From Streptomyces sp. VRA16 Mangrove soil (lineage in GTDB: Bacteria; Actinomycetota; Actinomycetes; Streptomycetales; Streptomycetaceae), in contig NZ_JAFVLN010000003.1 of the NCBI RefSeq assembly GCF_017377775.1, forward strand, positions 124,001 to 188,000: a DNA stretch of 64,000 bases, given 5' to 3'. The notes under the pieces were generated by a model that saw only the letters and a program-made list of their open reading frames with translations, did not search any database and had not been told where the DNA came from. Both the position numbers and the translations under genes were made by a program. The stretch's first letter is position 1, and each line of letters opens with the position of its first letter. Below, in pieces: positions 10,499-23,933 of this stretch.

Positions 10499-10749
10499 AA
10501 CGCTCCCTGTGGTTGCAGCGGCTGCTGGCTGATCATTGACGGACGGTACGGGGGCTGCGCCCGACGACATCCGGAGACAGTTTATCGGTCGTGCTCGGTC
10601 GACGGACCACGCGTCTCGCCAACTGGGAGGCCTGTGACCTGCGACACCGCATTCTCCGATACGACGATCGCTCTCCGGAAGAGTACCGGGCGCCCGAAAT
10701 TCCCGGGTTTCCGGGGGTTGTAGGCGGCCAATGGGGGGAATGCGGTTTT

Positions 10750-11970
10750 TCACCCCTGGTGCGGCAGACGAGGGACGACCTCGTCCCAGATCCGGTCGGC
10801 GAGGGCCTCCTTGGGGCCGTACGGGACCGGGGTCTCCCCGCCGTCGGAGCCGAGGATCACGGCCTCGTTCTCCTCCGCCCCGAACGTCTTGCGCTCCCCG
10901 ACCTCATTGACGACCAGCAGGTCACAGCCCTTGCGGGCGAGCTTGGTGCGGCCGTTGGCGAGGACGTCGTCGGTCTCGGCGGCGAACCCGACGACCACCT
11001 GGCCGGGGCGCGGGCGGTCCGCGGAGATCTCCGCAAGGATGTCCGGATTACGGACCAGCACGATCGGCGCCGGTTCCTCACCGTCCTTCTTCTTGATCTT
11101 GCCGGTGGCGTACGTCTCGGGCCGGAAGTCGGCCACGGCCGCGGCCATGACGACCGCGTCGGCGTCCGCGGCGGCCTTCAGGACCGCCTCCCGCAGCTGC
11201 GTCGCCGTGCCTACGTGGACGACGTCGACGCCCGCCGGGTCCGGCAGGGAGGCGTTGGCCGAGAGCAGCGTGACGCGGGCGCCGCGGGCCGCCGCCGTGC
11301 GGGCCAGCGCGTAGCCCTGCTTGCCCGAGGAACGGTTGCCGAGGAAGCGGACCGGGTCGAGGGGCTCTCGGGTGCCGCCCGCGCTGACGACGACATGCCG
11401 GCCGGTGAGGTCGGGCGCGGCGGAGGCGGCGCCGCGGGCCAGGACCCGGCGCACGTACTCGAAGATCTCGACCGGGTCGGGGAAGCGGCCCTTGCCCGTG
11501 TCGACGCCGGTCAGCCGGCCGACCGCGGGTTCGATGACGAGGGCGCCGCGGCGGCGCAGCGTGGCGACGTTCTCCTGCGTCGCCGGGTGCTCCCACATCT
11601 CGGTGTGCATCGCGGGCGCGAAGATCACCGGACAGCGGGCGGTGAGCAGCGTGTTCGTCAGGAGGTCGTCGGCCAGGCCGTGGGCCGCCTTCGCGAGCAT
11701 GTCGGCGGTGGCGGGGGCGACGACCACGACGTCCGCGTGCTGGCCGATGCGCACGTGCGGGACCTCGTGGACGGAGTCCCAGACCTCGGTGGACACCGGG
11801 TTGCCGGAGAGGGCGGACCAGGTCGCGGCGCCGACGAAGTGCAGCGCGGAGTCGGTGGGGACGACGCGTACGTCGTGGCCGGACTCCGTCAGCCGGCGCA
11901 GCAGCTCGCACGCCTTGTAGGCGGCGATGCCGCCACTGACCCCCAGAACGACCTTCGGCTTCGACGACAC
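10750..11970 (-). CDS. coaBC: Bifunctional phosphopantothenoylcysteine decarboxylase/synthetase
   Basis: Carries out two coenzyme A steps: ligation of cysteine to 4'-phosphopantothenate (CoaB half) and decarboxylation to 4'-phosphopantetheine (CoaC half). It has 406 residues. The N-terminal flavoprotein domain (1-180) has [21 protein letters not shown], the catalytic His region and the [14 protein letters not shown] loop (PxMNxxMW in the family). The C-terminal synthetase domain has [30 protein letters not shown]. The GTG at 11970 has GGGGAGAG just upstream; an 18-residue N-terminal extension is possible but not conserved. Lies between rpoZ and metK on the same strand. Confidence 0.96.
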   Translation of the reverse strand: MSSKPKVVLGVSGGIAAYKACELLRRLTESGHDVRVVPTDSALHFVGAATWSALSGNPVSTEVWDSVHEVPHVRIGQHADVVVVAPATADMLAKAAHGLADDLLTNTLLTARCPVIFAPAMHTEMWEHPATQENVATLRRRGALVIEPAVGRLTGVDTGKGRFPDPVEIFEYVRRVLARGAASAAPDLTGRHVVVSAGGTREPLDPVRFLGNRSSGKQGYALARTAAARGARVTLLSANASLPDPAGVDVVHVGTATQLREAVLKAAADADAVVMAAAVADFRPETYATGKIKKKDGEEPAPIVLVRNPDILAEISADRPRPGQVVVGFAAETDDVLANGRTKLARKGCDLLVVNEVGERKTFGAEENEAVILGSDGGETPVPYGPKEALADRIWDEVVPRLPHQG

Positions 11971-12019
11971 CGTCTCTCCCCTACGACCTAGACCTGGAAA
12001 ACGTATGGCTCCATGACAC

Positions 12020-12056
12020 ACCACAGGCCCGACAGCAGCGCTGCCGGGCCTGTGGT
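12020..12056. terminator. Hairpin terminator downstream of rpoZ
   Basis: Perfect 12-bp inverted repeat (ACCACAGGCCCG at 12020-12031, complement at 12045-12056) in the rpoZ-coaBC gap. It separates the gmk-rpoZ transcript from coaBC on the minus strand. Confidence 0.65.
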
Positions 12057-12085
12057 GACGTGAATCTCAGCGATCCAGCGGAGCG

Positions 12086-12358
12086 TTACTGCGCCGGGCC
12101 CTCGATGGCCTCGGACGTCAGCAGACCCGCGTTGATCTCACGAAGGGCGATCGAGAGCGGCTTCTCGTGGACGTGCGTGTCCACCAGCGGGCCGACGTAC
12201 TCGAGCAGACCCTCACCGAGCTGCGAGTAGTACGCGTTGATCTGACGCGCGCGCTTGGCGGCGTAGATGACCAGGCTGTACTTCGAGTCGGTGGCTTCGA
12301 GCAGCTCATCAATCGGCGGGTTGATGATGCCCTCGGGCGCGGTGATGGAAGAGGACAC
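12086..12358 (-). CDS. rpoZ: RNA polymerase omega subunit
   Basis: A 90-residue small subunit that binds the beta' C-terminus and helps assemble RNA polymerase. It shows the family core [29 protein letters not shown], followed by the short C-terminal helix region common in actinobacteria. The GTG at 12356-12358 ([10 protein letters not shown]) gives the length known for S. coelicolor; an 18-residue upstream extension would start at a non-conserved codon. It follows gmk, the standard gmk-rpoZ arrangement. Confidence 0.96.
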   Translation of the reverse strand: MSSSITAPEGIINPPIDELLEATDSKYSLVIYAAKRARQINAYYSQLGEGLLEYVGPLVDTHVHEKPLSIALREINAGLLTSEAIEGPAQ

Positions 12359-12408
12359 TCTCTGCCTTCCGATGGGGGCCGGGACCGAGAGTCCCGACAG
12401 GGTAAAGA

Positions 12409-12966
12409 TCAAAGAACCTTCGTCAAGGCTAGCAGCTCACGGGCCACGTCCTCGACGGAGGTGTTGACAAGGGTGGTGTCGAACTCGGCCTCGGCGGCCA
12501 GCTCCACCTTGGCGGCGTCGAGCCTGCGCGCGATGACCTCGGGCGACTCGGTGCCCCGGCCGGTGAGCCGGCGCACCAGCTCGTCCCAGCTCGGCGGGGC
12601 GAGGAAGACCAGCTGCGCCTCGGGCATCGACTCCCGCACCAGGCGAGCGCCCTGGAGGTCGATCTCGAGGAGCACCGGCTCGCCCGCCTCCAGGCGGTCG
12701 AGAACGGCACTGCGCGGGGTGCCGTAGCGGTTCCCCGCGAACTCGGCCCACTCGAGGAGCTCGCCGTTGGCGATCAGCTTGTCCATCTCCTCGTCGGTGA
12801 CGAAGAAGTACTGGACTCCGTGCTTCTCGCCCGGGCGCGGCTTGCGGGTCGTCGCCGACACCGAGAGCCAGACCTCGGGGTGTTCCTTGCGCATATGGGC
12901 GACGACCGTGCTCTTGCCGACCCCTGAGGGGCCGGAGAGCACGGTCAGCCGCGGACGTTCACTCAT
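12409..12966 (-). CDS. gmk: Guanylate kinase
   Basis: Phosphorylates GMP to GDP, an essential nucleotide step that also feeds (p)ppGpp precursors. 185 residues. P-loop GPSGVGKS is at 12-19. The GMP-binding region is [21 protein letters not shown], followed by [13 protein letters not shown]. The lid region has [18 protein letters not shown]. The ATG at 12964-12966 has no good Shine-Dalgarno, so an alternative start slightly upstream is possible. The gene is followed by rpoZ within about 50 nt. Confidence 0.96.
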   Translation of the reverse strand: MSERPRLTVLSGPSGVGKSTVVAHMRKEHPEVWLSVSATTRKPRPGEKHGVQYFFVTDEEMDKLIANGELLEWAEFAGNRYGTPRSAVLDRLEAGEPVLLEIDLQGARLVRESMPEAQLVFLAPPSWDELVRRLTGRGTESPEVIARRLDAAKVELAAEAEFDTTLVNTSVEDVARELLALTKVL

Positions 12967-13027
12967 GCAGCGATTATTCCAGTTGTTCCGGAGTGCCCGG
13001 ACCAGCCCTGGGGCCGGCCGGTGTCAC

Positions 13028-13351
13028 TCAGGCGCCGGTGCTGCCGAACTCGCGCTCCAGGGAGGCGATCTGGTTGGAACCGAGACCGCGCACCCGGCGG
13101 GATTCGGAGATCCCGAGGCGCTCCATGATCTGCTTGGCGCGGACCTTGCCCACGCCCGGCAGGGACTCGAGCAGGGCGGAGACCTTCATCTTGCCGATGA
13201 CGTCGTTCTCCTGGCCCTGCTTGATGACCTCGTGCAAGGAGGCGCCGGAGTGCTTGAGTCGATTCTTGACCTCGGCCCGCTCCCGGCGAGCCGCGGCGGC
13301 CTTTTCGAGCGCGGCTGCGCGCTGTTCAGGGGTAAGGGGCGGAAGAGCCAC
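13028..13351 (-). CDS. Actinobacterial integration host factor sIHF
   Basis: A 107-residue nucleoid-associated protein of the actinobacterial IHF family (sIHF in S. coelicolor, mIHF in mycobacteria), unrelated in fold to proteobacterial IHF. The N-terminal long helix is ALPPLTPEQRAAALEKAAAARR. The C-terminal helix-two-turns-helix has LLESLPGVGKVRAKQIMERL, which contacts DNA backbone and minor groove. The GTG at 13349-13351 gives the known length; upstream codons are in-frame but not conserved. The known protein affects chromosome compaction, sporulation and antibiotic production. Two clear helices end in SLEREFGSTGA. Gene symbol left empty because usage varies. Confidence 0.95.
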   Translation of the reverse strand: MALPPLTPEQRAAALEKAAAARRERAEVKNRLKHSGASLHEVIKQGQENDVIGKMKVSALLESLPGVGKVRAKQIMERLGISESRRVRGLGSNQIASLEREFGSTGA

Positions 13352-13680
13352 GCCTACGTCACCTCGGATGTCGAACTGTCGGATACGGACCGGTGAGGAA
13401 CCTAGTCGCCCCACACCTGGGGAGCAACGAGCAACGCGTTTGCCTGCGCTGGCCCTTCGCTCTCGTCGGAGACTAGCGGCCAAGGCCGCCTGAGTCAGCG
13501 AGAACAGAGGAAAAGTCCAGGTCAGCCTTGCTCAGGAGGTGCATTTAGGGCAAATCGACCGGTAAATCGGTCAGGATTCGGACGCGCGGCCCAAGGTCGG
13601 CACGGAGTGCCACCCCCGATAAACCCCCGATCAACCTCCGACTCACCCCCGATGAGCCCCCGAGACGGCCCGAAGGTCCA
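13352..13680 (-). promoter_or_regulatory. Intergenic region with sIHF promoter and degenerate repeats
   Basis: No gene is visible in these 329 nt. On the minus strand a candidate sigma70-type promoter reads CTGACT (complement at 13493-13498), a 17-nt spacer, then TAGTCT (complement at 13470-13475). It would give a leader of about 110 nt for sIHF. The pyrF-proximal end, 13611-13660, holds four degenerate copies of a 12-13-bp unit, ACCCCCGAT plus 3-4 nt, directly behind the pyrF stop. Confidence 0.45.
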
Positions 13681-14529
13681 TCATTGCGCGGCCTCGACCG
13701 CCTCACGCACCTCGTCCGCGAACCGCACGGCCGCGTCCCGCAGCGCGGACACGGAGGGCCCCGCCCTGAGCACCCCACGGCTCACATTCGGTACGACGTT
13801 GCGCACGGCCGGGCCGAAAACGGTCGGCAGATCGGCCGCGGTGGCGCCCTGCGCGCCGATCCCGGGCGCGAGGAGCGGACCGTTGATGTCGAGCTCGTAC
13901 GAGGACAGGTCGCCCAGCGTCGCGCCGACGACCGCGCCGAAGGAGCCCATCGGGCTCTCCCCCGCGTTCTCCGCGGCGAGGTGGGCGAGCATCGTGGCGC
14001 CCACGTTCTTGCCGTCGGCGCGCACGGCGTGCTGGACCTCGCCGCCCTCGGGGTTGGAGGTGAGGGCGAGCACGAAGAGGCCCGCGCCGGTCTCGCGCGC
14101 GAGGTCCACGGCGGGCTTCAGCGAGCCGTAGCCGAGGTACGGCGAGACGGTCAGGGCGTCCACGAACAGCGGGGAGTCCTTGTGCAGGTAGGTCTCCGCG
14201 TACGCGGCCATGGTCGAGCCGATGTCGCCGCGCTTGGCGTCCATGACGACGAGGGTGCCCGCGGCGCGCAGGTCGGCGACGGCCTTCTCCAGGACCGCGA
14301 CGCCGCGCGAGCCGAACCGCTCGAAGAACGCCATCTGGGGCTTCACGACCGCGACCGTGTCGGCCAGGGCCTCGACGGACGTGCGCGTGAAGGACTCCAG
14401 GCCGGCGATGTCGTCCGTCAGGCCCCAGGAGGAGAGCAGAGCGGCGTGCGGGTCGATGCCGACGCAGAGCGGGCCGCGCTCGTCCATGACGCGGCGGAGG
14501 CGGGCACCGAAGGGTTCGAGGACTGTCAT
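13681..14529 (-). CDS. pyrF: Orotidine 5'-phosphate decarboxylase (type 2)
   Basis: Last step of UMP synthesis: decarboxylates OMP. At 282 residues it is the longer type 2 (actinobacterial/archaeal-like) form. It shows LCVGIDPHAALL, the VVKPQMAFFERFG strand, and the catalytic VVMDAKRGDIGSTMAAYA with the Lys-Asp pair. The C-terminal LAPGIGAQGATAADLP precedes the phosphate-binding NVSRGVL. The ATG overlaps the pyrD stop by four bases (ATGA), so the two are translationally coupled. Confidence 0.96.
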   Translation of the reverse strand: MTVLEPFGARLRRVMDERGPLCVGIDPHAALLSSWGLTDDIAGLESFTRTSVEALADTVAVVKPQMAFFERFGSRGVAVLEKAVADLRAAGTLVVMDAKRGDIGSTMAAYAETYLHKDSPLFVDALTVSPYLGYGSLKPAVDLARETGAGLFVLALTSNPEGGEVQHAVRADGKNVGATMLAHLAAENAGESPMGSFGAVVGATLGDLSSYELDINGPLLAPGIGAQGATAADLPTVFGPAVRNVVPNVSRGVLRAGPSVSALRDAAVRFADEVREAVEAAQ

Positions 14530-15629
14530 GCGGCAACCTTCTTCACATCGGCGCCGACGGCGTCGGCGAGGGTGGTGTACGGGCTCGTGCGGAGGCGGGC
14601 GGCGAGGCCCTTGTGGATCGCGCGGGCGTAGAACGGGCCCTCGTAGATGAAGGCCGAGTAGCCCTGGACGAGCGTGGCACCCGCGAGGATGCGCTGCCAG
14701 GCGTCCTCGGCGTTCTCGATGCCCCCGACGCCCACGAGGGTGATCCGGTCGCCCACGCGCGCGTACAGGCGCCTGAGGACCTCCAGGGAGCGTTCCTTGA
14801 GGGGCGCGCCGGACAGGCCGCCCGTCTCGTTCACGACGTCGCCCGTGGTCTTCAGGCCCTCGCGGGAGATCGTCGTGTTGGTGGCGATGATGCCGTCCAG
14901 GCCCAGCTCGACGGCCAGGTCGGCGACGGCGTCGACGTCCTCGTCGGCGAGGTCGGGCGCGATCTTGACGAGGAGCGGGACGCGACGGGCCTTCACGGTG
15001 CGGTCGGCGGCCTCGCGCACGGCGGTCAGCAGCGGACGCAGCGCCTCGGTGGCCTGGAGGTTGCGCAGGCCGGGCGTGTTCGGCGAGGAGACGTTCACGA
15101 CGAGGTAGTCGGCGAAGGCGGCCAGGCGCTCGGTCGACTTCACGTAGTCGGCGGCGGCCTCGGCCTCGGGGACGACCTTGGTCTTGCCGATGTTCACGCC
15201 GACCGTCGTCTTGAAGACGGGGTTGCGGGAGGCCAGGCGCGCGGCGACGGCGAGGGAGCCCTCGTTGTTGAAGCCCATGCGGTTGATCAGCGCGCGGTCC
15301 GGGATCAGGCGGAAGAGGCGCTTCTTGGGGTTGCCGGGCTGCGCCTCGCCGGTGACCGTGCCGATCTCGATGTGGTCGAAGCCGAGCATGGCCATGCCGT
15401 CGATCGCGACGGCGTTCTTGTCGAAGCCGGCGGCGAGGCCGAAGGGGCCGTGCATGCGCAGGCCGAGGGCCTCGGTGCGCAGCTCCTTGTAGCGCGGCGC
15501 CAGGGCGGCCGCCACGAAGGTGCGCAGGACCGGGGTGCGGGCCGCGAGGCGGATCCAGCGGAAGGCCAGGTAGTGGGCCTTCTCGGGGTCCATGTGCTGG
15601 AAGACGAGGTGGAAGAACAGCTTGTACAT
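14526..15629 (-). CDS. pyrD: Dihydroorotate dehydrogenase, class 2 (quinone-linked)
   Basis: Oxidises dihydroorotate to orotate, passing electrons to quinone. The N-terminal amphipathic helices ([23 protein letters not shown]) would dock it to the cytoplasmic membrane, as in class 2 enzymes. 367 residues. FMN and catalytic signatures include [23 protein letters not shown] and [16 protein letters not shown], with the class 2 catalytic Ser. [14 protein letters not shown] and [20 protein letters not shown] also match. The ATG at 15629 has AGGA 8 nt upstream; an ATG 24 nt further up is a weaker alternative. It is cut off from carB by a strong hairpin, so it may have its own promoter. Confidence 0.96.
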   Translation of the reverse strand: MYKLFFHLVFQHMDPEKAHYLAFRWIRLAARTPVLRTFVAAALAPRYKELRTEALGLRMHGPFGLAAGFDKNAVAIDGMAMLGFDHIEIGTVTGEAQPGNPKKRLFRLIPDRALINRMGFNNEGSLAVAARLASRNPVFKTTVGVNIGKTKVVPEAEAAADYVKSTERLAAFADYLVVNVSSPNTPGLRNLQATEALRPLLTAVREAADRTVKARRVPLLVKIAPDLADEDVDAVADLAVELGLDGIIATNTTISREGLKTTGDVVNETGGLSGAPLKERSLEVLRRLYARVGDRITLVGVGGIENAEDAWQRILAGATLVQGYSAFIYEGPFYARAIHKGLAARLRTSPYTTLADAVGADVKKVAA

Positions 15630-15670
15630 GGCTGAAGTCCTATAGGTGTCCATGAGGCGGTGGGCTCATG

Positions 15671-15703
15671 AAGAGGGGGACACCGTTTCGGTGTCCCCCT
15701 CTT
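15671..15703. terminator. Strong hairpin between carB and pyrD
   Basis: Perfect 15-bp inverted repeat (15671-15685 and 15689-15703, AAGAGGGGGACACCG and complement) with a 3-nt loop, directly after the carB stop. It should terminate or reduce read-through from the pyrR-carB operon into pyrD-pyrF. Confidence 0.75.
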
Positions 15704-15709
15704 GGGCTG

Positions 15710-19010
<3,301 letters not shown>

Positions 19011-19018
<8 letters not shown>

Positions 19019-20153
19019 GCTGGCCCTCCATCAGGGAAACGAAGCGGTCGAACAGGTAGGCGGCGTCGTGGGGACCGGCGGCCGCCTCCGGGTGGTACTG
19101 GACGGAGAAGCCCGGCTGGTCGAGCAGCTGGAGCCCCTCCACGACGTTGTCGTTGAGGCACACGTGGGAGACCTCGGCGCGGCCGAACTTGGTCTCGCTC
19201 ACCTTGTCCAGCGGCGCGTCCACGGCGAAGCCGTGGTTGTGGGCGGTGACCTCGACCTTGCCGGTGGTGCGGTCCTGCACCGGCTGGTTGATGCCGCGGT
19301 GGCCGTACTTCAGCTTGTACGTGCCGAAGCCGAGGGCGCGGCCGAGGATCTGGTTGCCGAAGCAGATGCCGAACAGCGGCGTCTTCTTCTCCAGGACGGC
19401 GGTCATCAGCGCGACCGGGCCCTCGGCGGTGGCGGGGTCGCCCGGGCCGTTGGAGAAGAACACCCCGTCGGGGTCCACGGCGTAGACGTCGTCGGCGGTG
19501 GCGGTCGCCGGCAGGACGTGCACCTCGATGCCGCGCTCGGCCATCCGGTGCGGGGTCATGCCCTTGATGCCCAGGTCGATCGCGGCGACGGTGAACTTCT
19601 TCTCACCGATGGCCTCGACGACGTAGGCCTCCTTGGTGGCGACCTCCTCGTAGAGGGAGGCGCCCTTCATGTGGGGCTGCGCCTGGACCTTCTCGACGAG
19701 CTCGGCGTCGGTGGCCAGCGCCTCGCCGGAGAAGATGCCCGAGCGCATGGAGCCGCGCTCGCGCAGGTGGCGGGTGAGGGCGCGGGTGTCGATGCCGGAG
19801 ATGCCGACGATCCCCTGTGCGACGAGCTCGTCGTCGAGCGAGCGCTTGGCGCGCCAGTTGGAGGGGATGCGTGCGGGGTCGCGCACGACGTAGCCCGAGA
19901 CCCAGATGCGGCTCGACTCGTCGTCCTCGTCGTTCCAGCCCGTGTTGCCGATCTGCGGGGCGGTGGCGACCACGATCTGGCGGTCGTACGACGGGTCGGT
20001 GAGGGTCTCCTGGTAGCCGGTCATGCCGGTGGAGAACACGGCCTCGCCGAAGGTCTCCCCCACGGCCCCGTAGGCGCGGCCGCGGAACACGCGACCGTCC
20101 TCCAGGACGAGTACGGCGGGAACCTTGCTGGTTCCCCTGGTGGAGGTGGTCAT
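19011..20153 (-). CDS. carA: Carbamoyl-phosphate synthase small subunit (glutaminase)
   Basis: Hydrolyses glutamine and channels ammonia to CarB. 380 residues. The N-terminal domain begins [19 protein letters not shown]. The C-terminal class I amidotransferase has the nucleophile in [17 protein letters not shown] and the His-Glu pair in [20 protein letters not shown] is also typical. The ATG at 20153 overlaps the stop of the upstream membrane-protein gene (ATGA). Encoded with carB and pyrBC in the pyr operon, so mainly a pyrimidine enzyme, although arginine synthesis shares its product. Confidence 0.97.
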
Positions 20154-20731
20154 CGTGCGGCGCCTTCCGTCGTGTTCTTCATGTCGATCATGTGGTTGAT
20201 GGTGGTGACCCAGTCCGCCTGCTCGGCGGCGTGGTCGGAGCGGAACCCGGAGTCGATCAGCTTGTCGCCGTGCGCCCAGGTGACGATCAGGAGACCGCCC
20301 TCGGTGAGCACCTTGCCCGCGATGCCCTTGTCGAGCCGGGCCTCGCGCAGCGCGTCCGCGGGGACGAAGAAGTCGTTCGCTCCCGGTCGTACGACGCTCA
20401 GCCCCTGGTCGGTCAGGGTCAGCTCGACGCGGCTGCGGGTGCCGAGGCCGTGCGCCACGATGCGGTCGAGCCACTGCCCGGCCGTGGTGGATCCGTGGTA
20501 CCGACCGCTGAGCTCCAGTTTCGCCGGGCCTTGCTCAGTCGGCGCGCTGGGCAGTGGCGGCACATCGCCCTGGAGCGTGCCGCGCCACTTCCAGCCCTGG
20601 CGCATCAGCCAGTAGACGAGCGCGATGAAGAGCAGCAGTCCGACGATCCAGCCGATCCGGTCGGGCCAGTCGGTCACGTCCGCCGACTTCTGTTCGGCGG
20701 CCAGGCTGACCAGTGGTTGCAGTGGAGTCAC
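20150..20731 (-). CDS. Single-pass membrane protein with PH-like domain, in the pyr operon
   Basis: A 193-residue protein conserved between pyrC and carA in streptomycetes; its function is not known to me. It has one N-terminal membrane segment (about residues 27-43, [18 protein letters not shown]). A cytosolic domain follows with mixed beta/alpha character ([15 protein letters not shown] ... [15 protein letters not shown] ... [18 protein letters not shown]), resembling bacterial PH-like domains. Its GTG start overlaps the pyrC stop (GTGA) and its stop overlaps the carA start, so it is translated together with the pathway enzymes. It might anchor pathway enzymes, for example near membrane-bound PyrD; that is inference. 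Confidence 0.85.
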   Translation of the reverse strand: MTPLQPLVSLAAEQKSADVTDWPDRIGWIVGLLLFIALVYWLMRQGWKWRGTLQGDVPPLPSAPTEQGPAKLELSGRYHGSTTAGQWLDRIVAHGLGTRSRVELTLTDQGLSVVRPGANDFFVPADALREARLDKGIAGKVLTEGGLLIVTWAHGDKLIDSGFRSDHAAEQADWVTTINHMIDMKNTTEGAAR

Positions 20732-22023
20732 GCGAGCTTCCCGTCGGCGAGGGTGGCCTTGCCCCGCAGCCAGGTGTGGGTGACGCGCCCCGGCAGCTCA
20801 CGGCCCTCGTAGGGGGTGTTGCGGCTGCGGGAGGCGAAGCCCGCGGGGTCAACGGCTCCACGGTAGTCGGCGTCGACGAGGACGAGGTTGGCAGGCTCAC
20901 CTGCCGAGACGGGACGTCCATGGCCGCCCGCCCGCCCGATCTCGGCGGGCTTGAAGGACATGCGGTCGGCGACGCCGGCCCAGTCCAGGAGGCCCGTCTC
21001 GACCATCGTCTGCTGGACCACGCTCAGCGCGGTCTCCAGGCCGACCATGCCCATGGCGGCCGCGGCCCACTCGCAGTCCTTGTCCTCGTGCGGGTGCGGG
21101 GCGTGGTCCGTGGCGACGATGTCGATGGTGCCGTCGGCGAGCGCCTCGCGCAGCGCCATGACGTCCTTCTCCGTGCGGAGCGGCGGGTTCACCTTGTAGA
21201 CCGGGTTGTACGAGCGCACCAGCTCGTCGGTGAGGAGCAGGTGGTGCGGGGTGACCTCGGCGGTGACGTCGATGCCGCGGGACTTGGCCCAGCGCACGAT
21301 CTCGACGGACCCGGCGGTCGACAGGTGGCAGATGTGCACGCGGGAGCCGACGTGCTCGGCGAGCAGCACGTCGCGGGCGATGATCGACTCCTCGGCGACG
21401 GCCGGCCAGCCGCCCAGGCCCAGCTCGGCGGAGACGGTGCCCTCGTTCATCTGGGCGCCCTCGGTCAGGCGGGGCTCCTGCGCGTGCTGGGCGACGACGC
21501 CGCCGAAGGCCTTCACGTACTCCAGGGCGCGGCGCATGATCACGGCGTCGTGGACGCACTTGCCGTCGTCGGAGAAGACGGTGACGCCGGCGGCGGACTC
21601 GTGCATGGCTCCGAGCTCGGCGAGCTTCTGGCCCTCCAGGCCGACGGTGACGGCGCCGATGGGCTGCACGTCGCAGTAGCCGTGCTCCTGGCCGAGCCGG
21701 TAGACCTGCTCGACGACACCGGCGGTGTCGGCGACGGGGAACGTGTTGGCCATGGCGAACACGGCGGTGTAGCCACCGGAGGCGGCGGCCTGCGTACCGG
21801 TCAGGACGGTCTCGGAGTCCTCGCGGCCCGGCTCGCGCAGGTGGGTGTGGAGGTCGACGAGGCCCGGGAGCAGGATCTTGCCCTCGGCCTCGACCACCTC
21901 GGCGCCCTCGGCGGAGAGCCCGGTCCCGACCTCGGCGATGACGCCGCCGTCGATCAGCACGTCCTGCGGCTCGCCACCGAGCACCTTCGCACCGCGGATC
22001 AGCGTCTTCTGCGTCTCGCTCAT
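20728..22023 (-). CDS. pyrC: Dihydroorotase
   Basis: Cyclises carbamoyl aspartate to dihydroorotate. 431 residues, type I (long) amidohydrolase. Metal site [11 protein letters not shown] is near residue 60, the usual carboxylated Lys/His region follows, VHICHLSTA is in the middle and the catalytic Asp is in [14 protein letters not shown]. The ATG lies 2 nt after the pyrB stop, with GGAG inside the end of pyrB, so expression is coupled to PyrB. The type I form often associates with aspartate transcarbamoylase, which fits the adjacent gene. Confidence 0.97.
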   Translation of the reverse strand: MSETQKTLIRGAKVLGGEPQDVLIDGGVIAEVGTGLSAEGAEVVEAEGKILLPGLVDLHTHLREPGREDSETVLTGTQAAASGGYTAVFAMANTFPVADTAGVVEQVYRLGQEHGYCDVQPIGAVTVGLEGQKLAELGAMHESAAGVTVFSDDGKCVHDAVIMRRALEYVKAFGGVVAQHAQEPRLTEGAQMNEGTVSAELGLGGWPAVAEESIIARDVLLAEHVGSRVHICHLSTAGSVEIVRWAKSRGIDVTAEVTPHHLLLTDELVRSYNPVYKVNPPLRTEKDVMALREALADGTIDIVATDHAPHPHEDKDCEWAAAAMGMVGLETALSVVQQTMVETGLLDWAGVADRMSFKPAEIGRAGGHGRPVSAGEPANLVLVDADYRGAVDPAGFASRSRNTPYEGRELPGRVTHTWLRGKATLADGKLA

Positions 22024-22025
22024 GA

Positions 22026-23015
22026 TTACTTGCTCTCCTCGGAACCGGTGGGGCGGGTGTGGCTGACGGCGGGCTCGTTGCCGCCGAGAAGCAGATAGAG
22101 GACGGCCATCCGGGTGTGAACACCGTTGGCCACCTGCTCGATGACCGTGCAGCGGTCGGAGTCGGCGACCTCGGCGGTGATCTCCATGCCGCGGACCATC
22201 GGTCCGGGGTGCATCACGATGGCGTGCTCGGGCATCTTCGCCATGCGGTCGCCGTCGAGGCCGTAGCGGCGCGAGTACTCGCGCTCGGTCGGGAAGAAGG
22301 CGGCGTTCATGCGCTCGCGCTGCACGCGGAGCATCATCACGGCGTCGGCCTTCGGCAGCGTGCTGTCCAGGTCGTAGCTGACCTCGCACGGCCAGGACTC
22401 GACGCCGACCGGGAGCAGGGTGGGCGGCGCGACGAGGGTGACCTCGGCGCCGAGGGTGTGCAGCAGGTCGACGTTGGAGCGGGCGACACGGCTGTGCAGG
22501 ATGTCACCGACGAGCGTGACGCGCTTGCCGTCGAGGCCCTTGCCGAGCCCGGCGTCGCGGCCGACGAGGCGGCGGCGCATCGTGAACGCGTCGAGCAGCG
22601 CCTGGGTGGGGTGCTGGTGGGTGCCGTCACCGGCGTTGATCACCGGGGCGTCGATCCAGCCCGAGGTCGCGAGCCGGAAGGGGGCGCCGGAGGCGCTGTG
22701 CCGGATGACGACGGCGTCGACGCCCATGGCCTCCAGGGTCTGCGCGGTGTCCTTGAGGGACTCGCCCTTGGAGACGCTGGAGCCCTTGGCGGCGAAGTTG
22801 ATGACGTCGGCGGAGAGGCGCTTCTCGGCGGCCTCGAAGGAGATCCGGGTCCGCGTCGAGTCCTCGAAGAAGAGGTTGCAGATGGTCCGGCCGCGCAGGG
22901 CCGGCAGCTTCTTGATGGGCCGGTCGGCGACGCGGGCCATCTCCTCGGCGGTGTCGAGGATGAGAACGGCGTCGTCGCGGGAGAGGTCGGCGGCCGAGAT
23001 GAGGTGTCGCATCAT
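22026..23015 (-). CDS. pyrB: Aspartate carbamoyltransferase catalytic subunit
   Basis: Joins carbamoyl phosphate and aspartate, the committed pyrimidine step. 329 residues. The carbamoyl-phosphate loop is [40 protein letters not shown] is the loop with the catalytic Ser/Lys. [18 protein letters not shown] and the C-terminal [11 protein letters not shown] also match. No regulatory subunit (pyrI) is present nearby. Two ATGs stand in tandem (MMRHLISA); the first, at 23015, has GGAG 8 nt upstream. There are 102 nt between pyrR and pyrB. Confidence 0.97.
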   Translation of the reverse strand: MMRHLISAADLSRDDAVLILDTAEEMARVADRPIKKLPALRGRTICNLFFEDSTRTRISFEAAEKRLSADVINFAAKGSSVSKGESLKDTAQTLEAMGVDAVVIRHSASGAPFRLATSGWIDAPVINAGDGTHQHPTQALLDAFTMRRRLVGRDAGLGKGLDGKRVTLVGDILHSRVARSNVDLLHTLGAEVTLVAPPTLLPVGVESWPCEVSYDLDSTLPKADAVMMLRVQRERMNAAFFPTEREYSRRYGLDGDRMAKMPEHAIVMHPGPMVRGMEITAEVADSDRCTVIEQVANGVHTRMAVLYLLLGGNEPAVSHTRPTGSEESK

Positions 23016-23117
23016 CGGGGGTGCTCCGTAAGGAAGTTCAGGACATTCAGGGCATACGGGGGCGCGAGGGCACACCTGAGCACGCACACGCCGTGAGGGA
23101 CGTGCGCGGTGCGGTGG

Positions 23118-23740
<623 letters not shown>

Positions 23741-23755
23741 GGAATTGCGCCATCC

Positions 23756-23785
23756 AGACTACCAGCCCTTCAACATCGCTGATCA
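23756..23785 (-). promoter_or_regulatory. Candidate pyr operon promoter
   Basis: On the minus strand TGATCA (23780-23785), an 18-nt spacer and TAGTCT (complement at 23756-23761) fit a weak sigma70-type promoter. Transcription would start near 23749 and give a leader of about 58 nt holding the PyrR element. Confidence 0.4.
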
Positions 23786-23843
23786 CCCGCCTGGAGGTGC
23801 GGGAACGCCGTTTTCGCGAGAAGGTCGGTACGGACCATTCGGC

Positions 23844-23885
23844 TTGACGCGGCCAAGTAACGCTGCGTAACCTCACAGTGAGTTA
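23844..23885 (+). promoter_or_regulatory. bldD promoter with two BldD boxes
   Basis: TTGACG (23844-23849), an 18-nt spacer and TAACCT (23868-23873) form a promoter. TAACGCTGCGTAA (23858-23870) matches every fixed position of the published BldD box TNACNC(A/T)GNGTNA. A second site, TCACAGTGAGTTA (23873-23885), differs at one position. They overlap the -10 region and start site, 15 bp apart, fitting autorepression by the BldD/c-di-GMP complex. Confidence 0.7.
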
Positions 23886-23933
23886 CCAGCCACGCGGCGC
23901 AGCCGCTAAGTGATGCAGTGTCCGGGGAGCTAT

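Noticed and set aside
10499..10749. Possible SAM riboswitch upstream of metK
   Set aside because: I could not find the conserved core or kink-turn of any SAM riboswitch class; only a modest -10 candidate and a normal ribosome site are visible.
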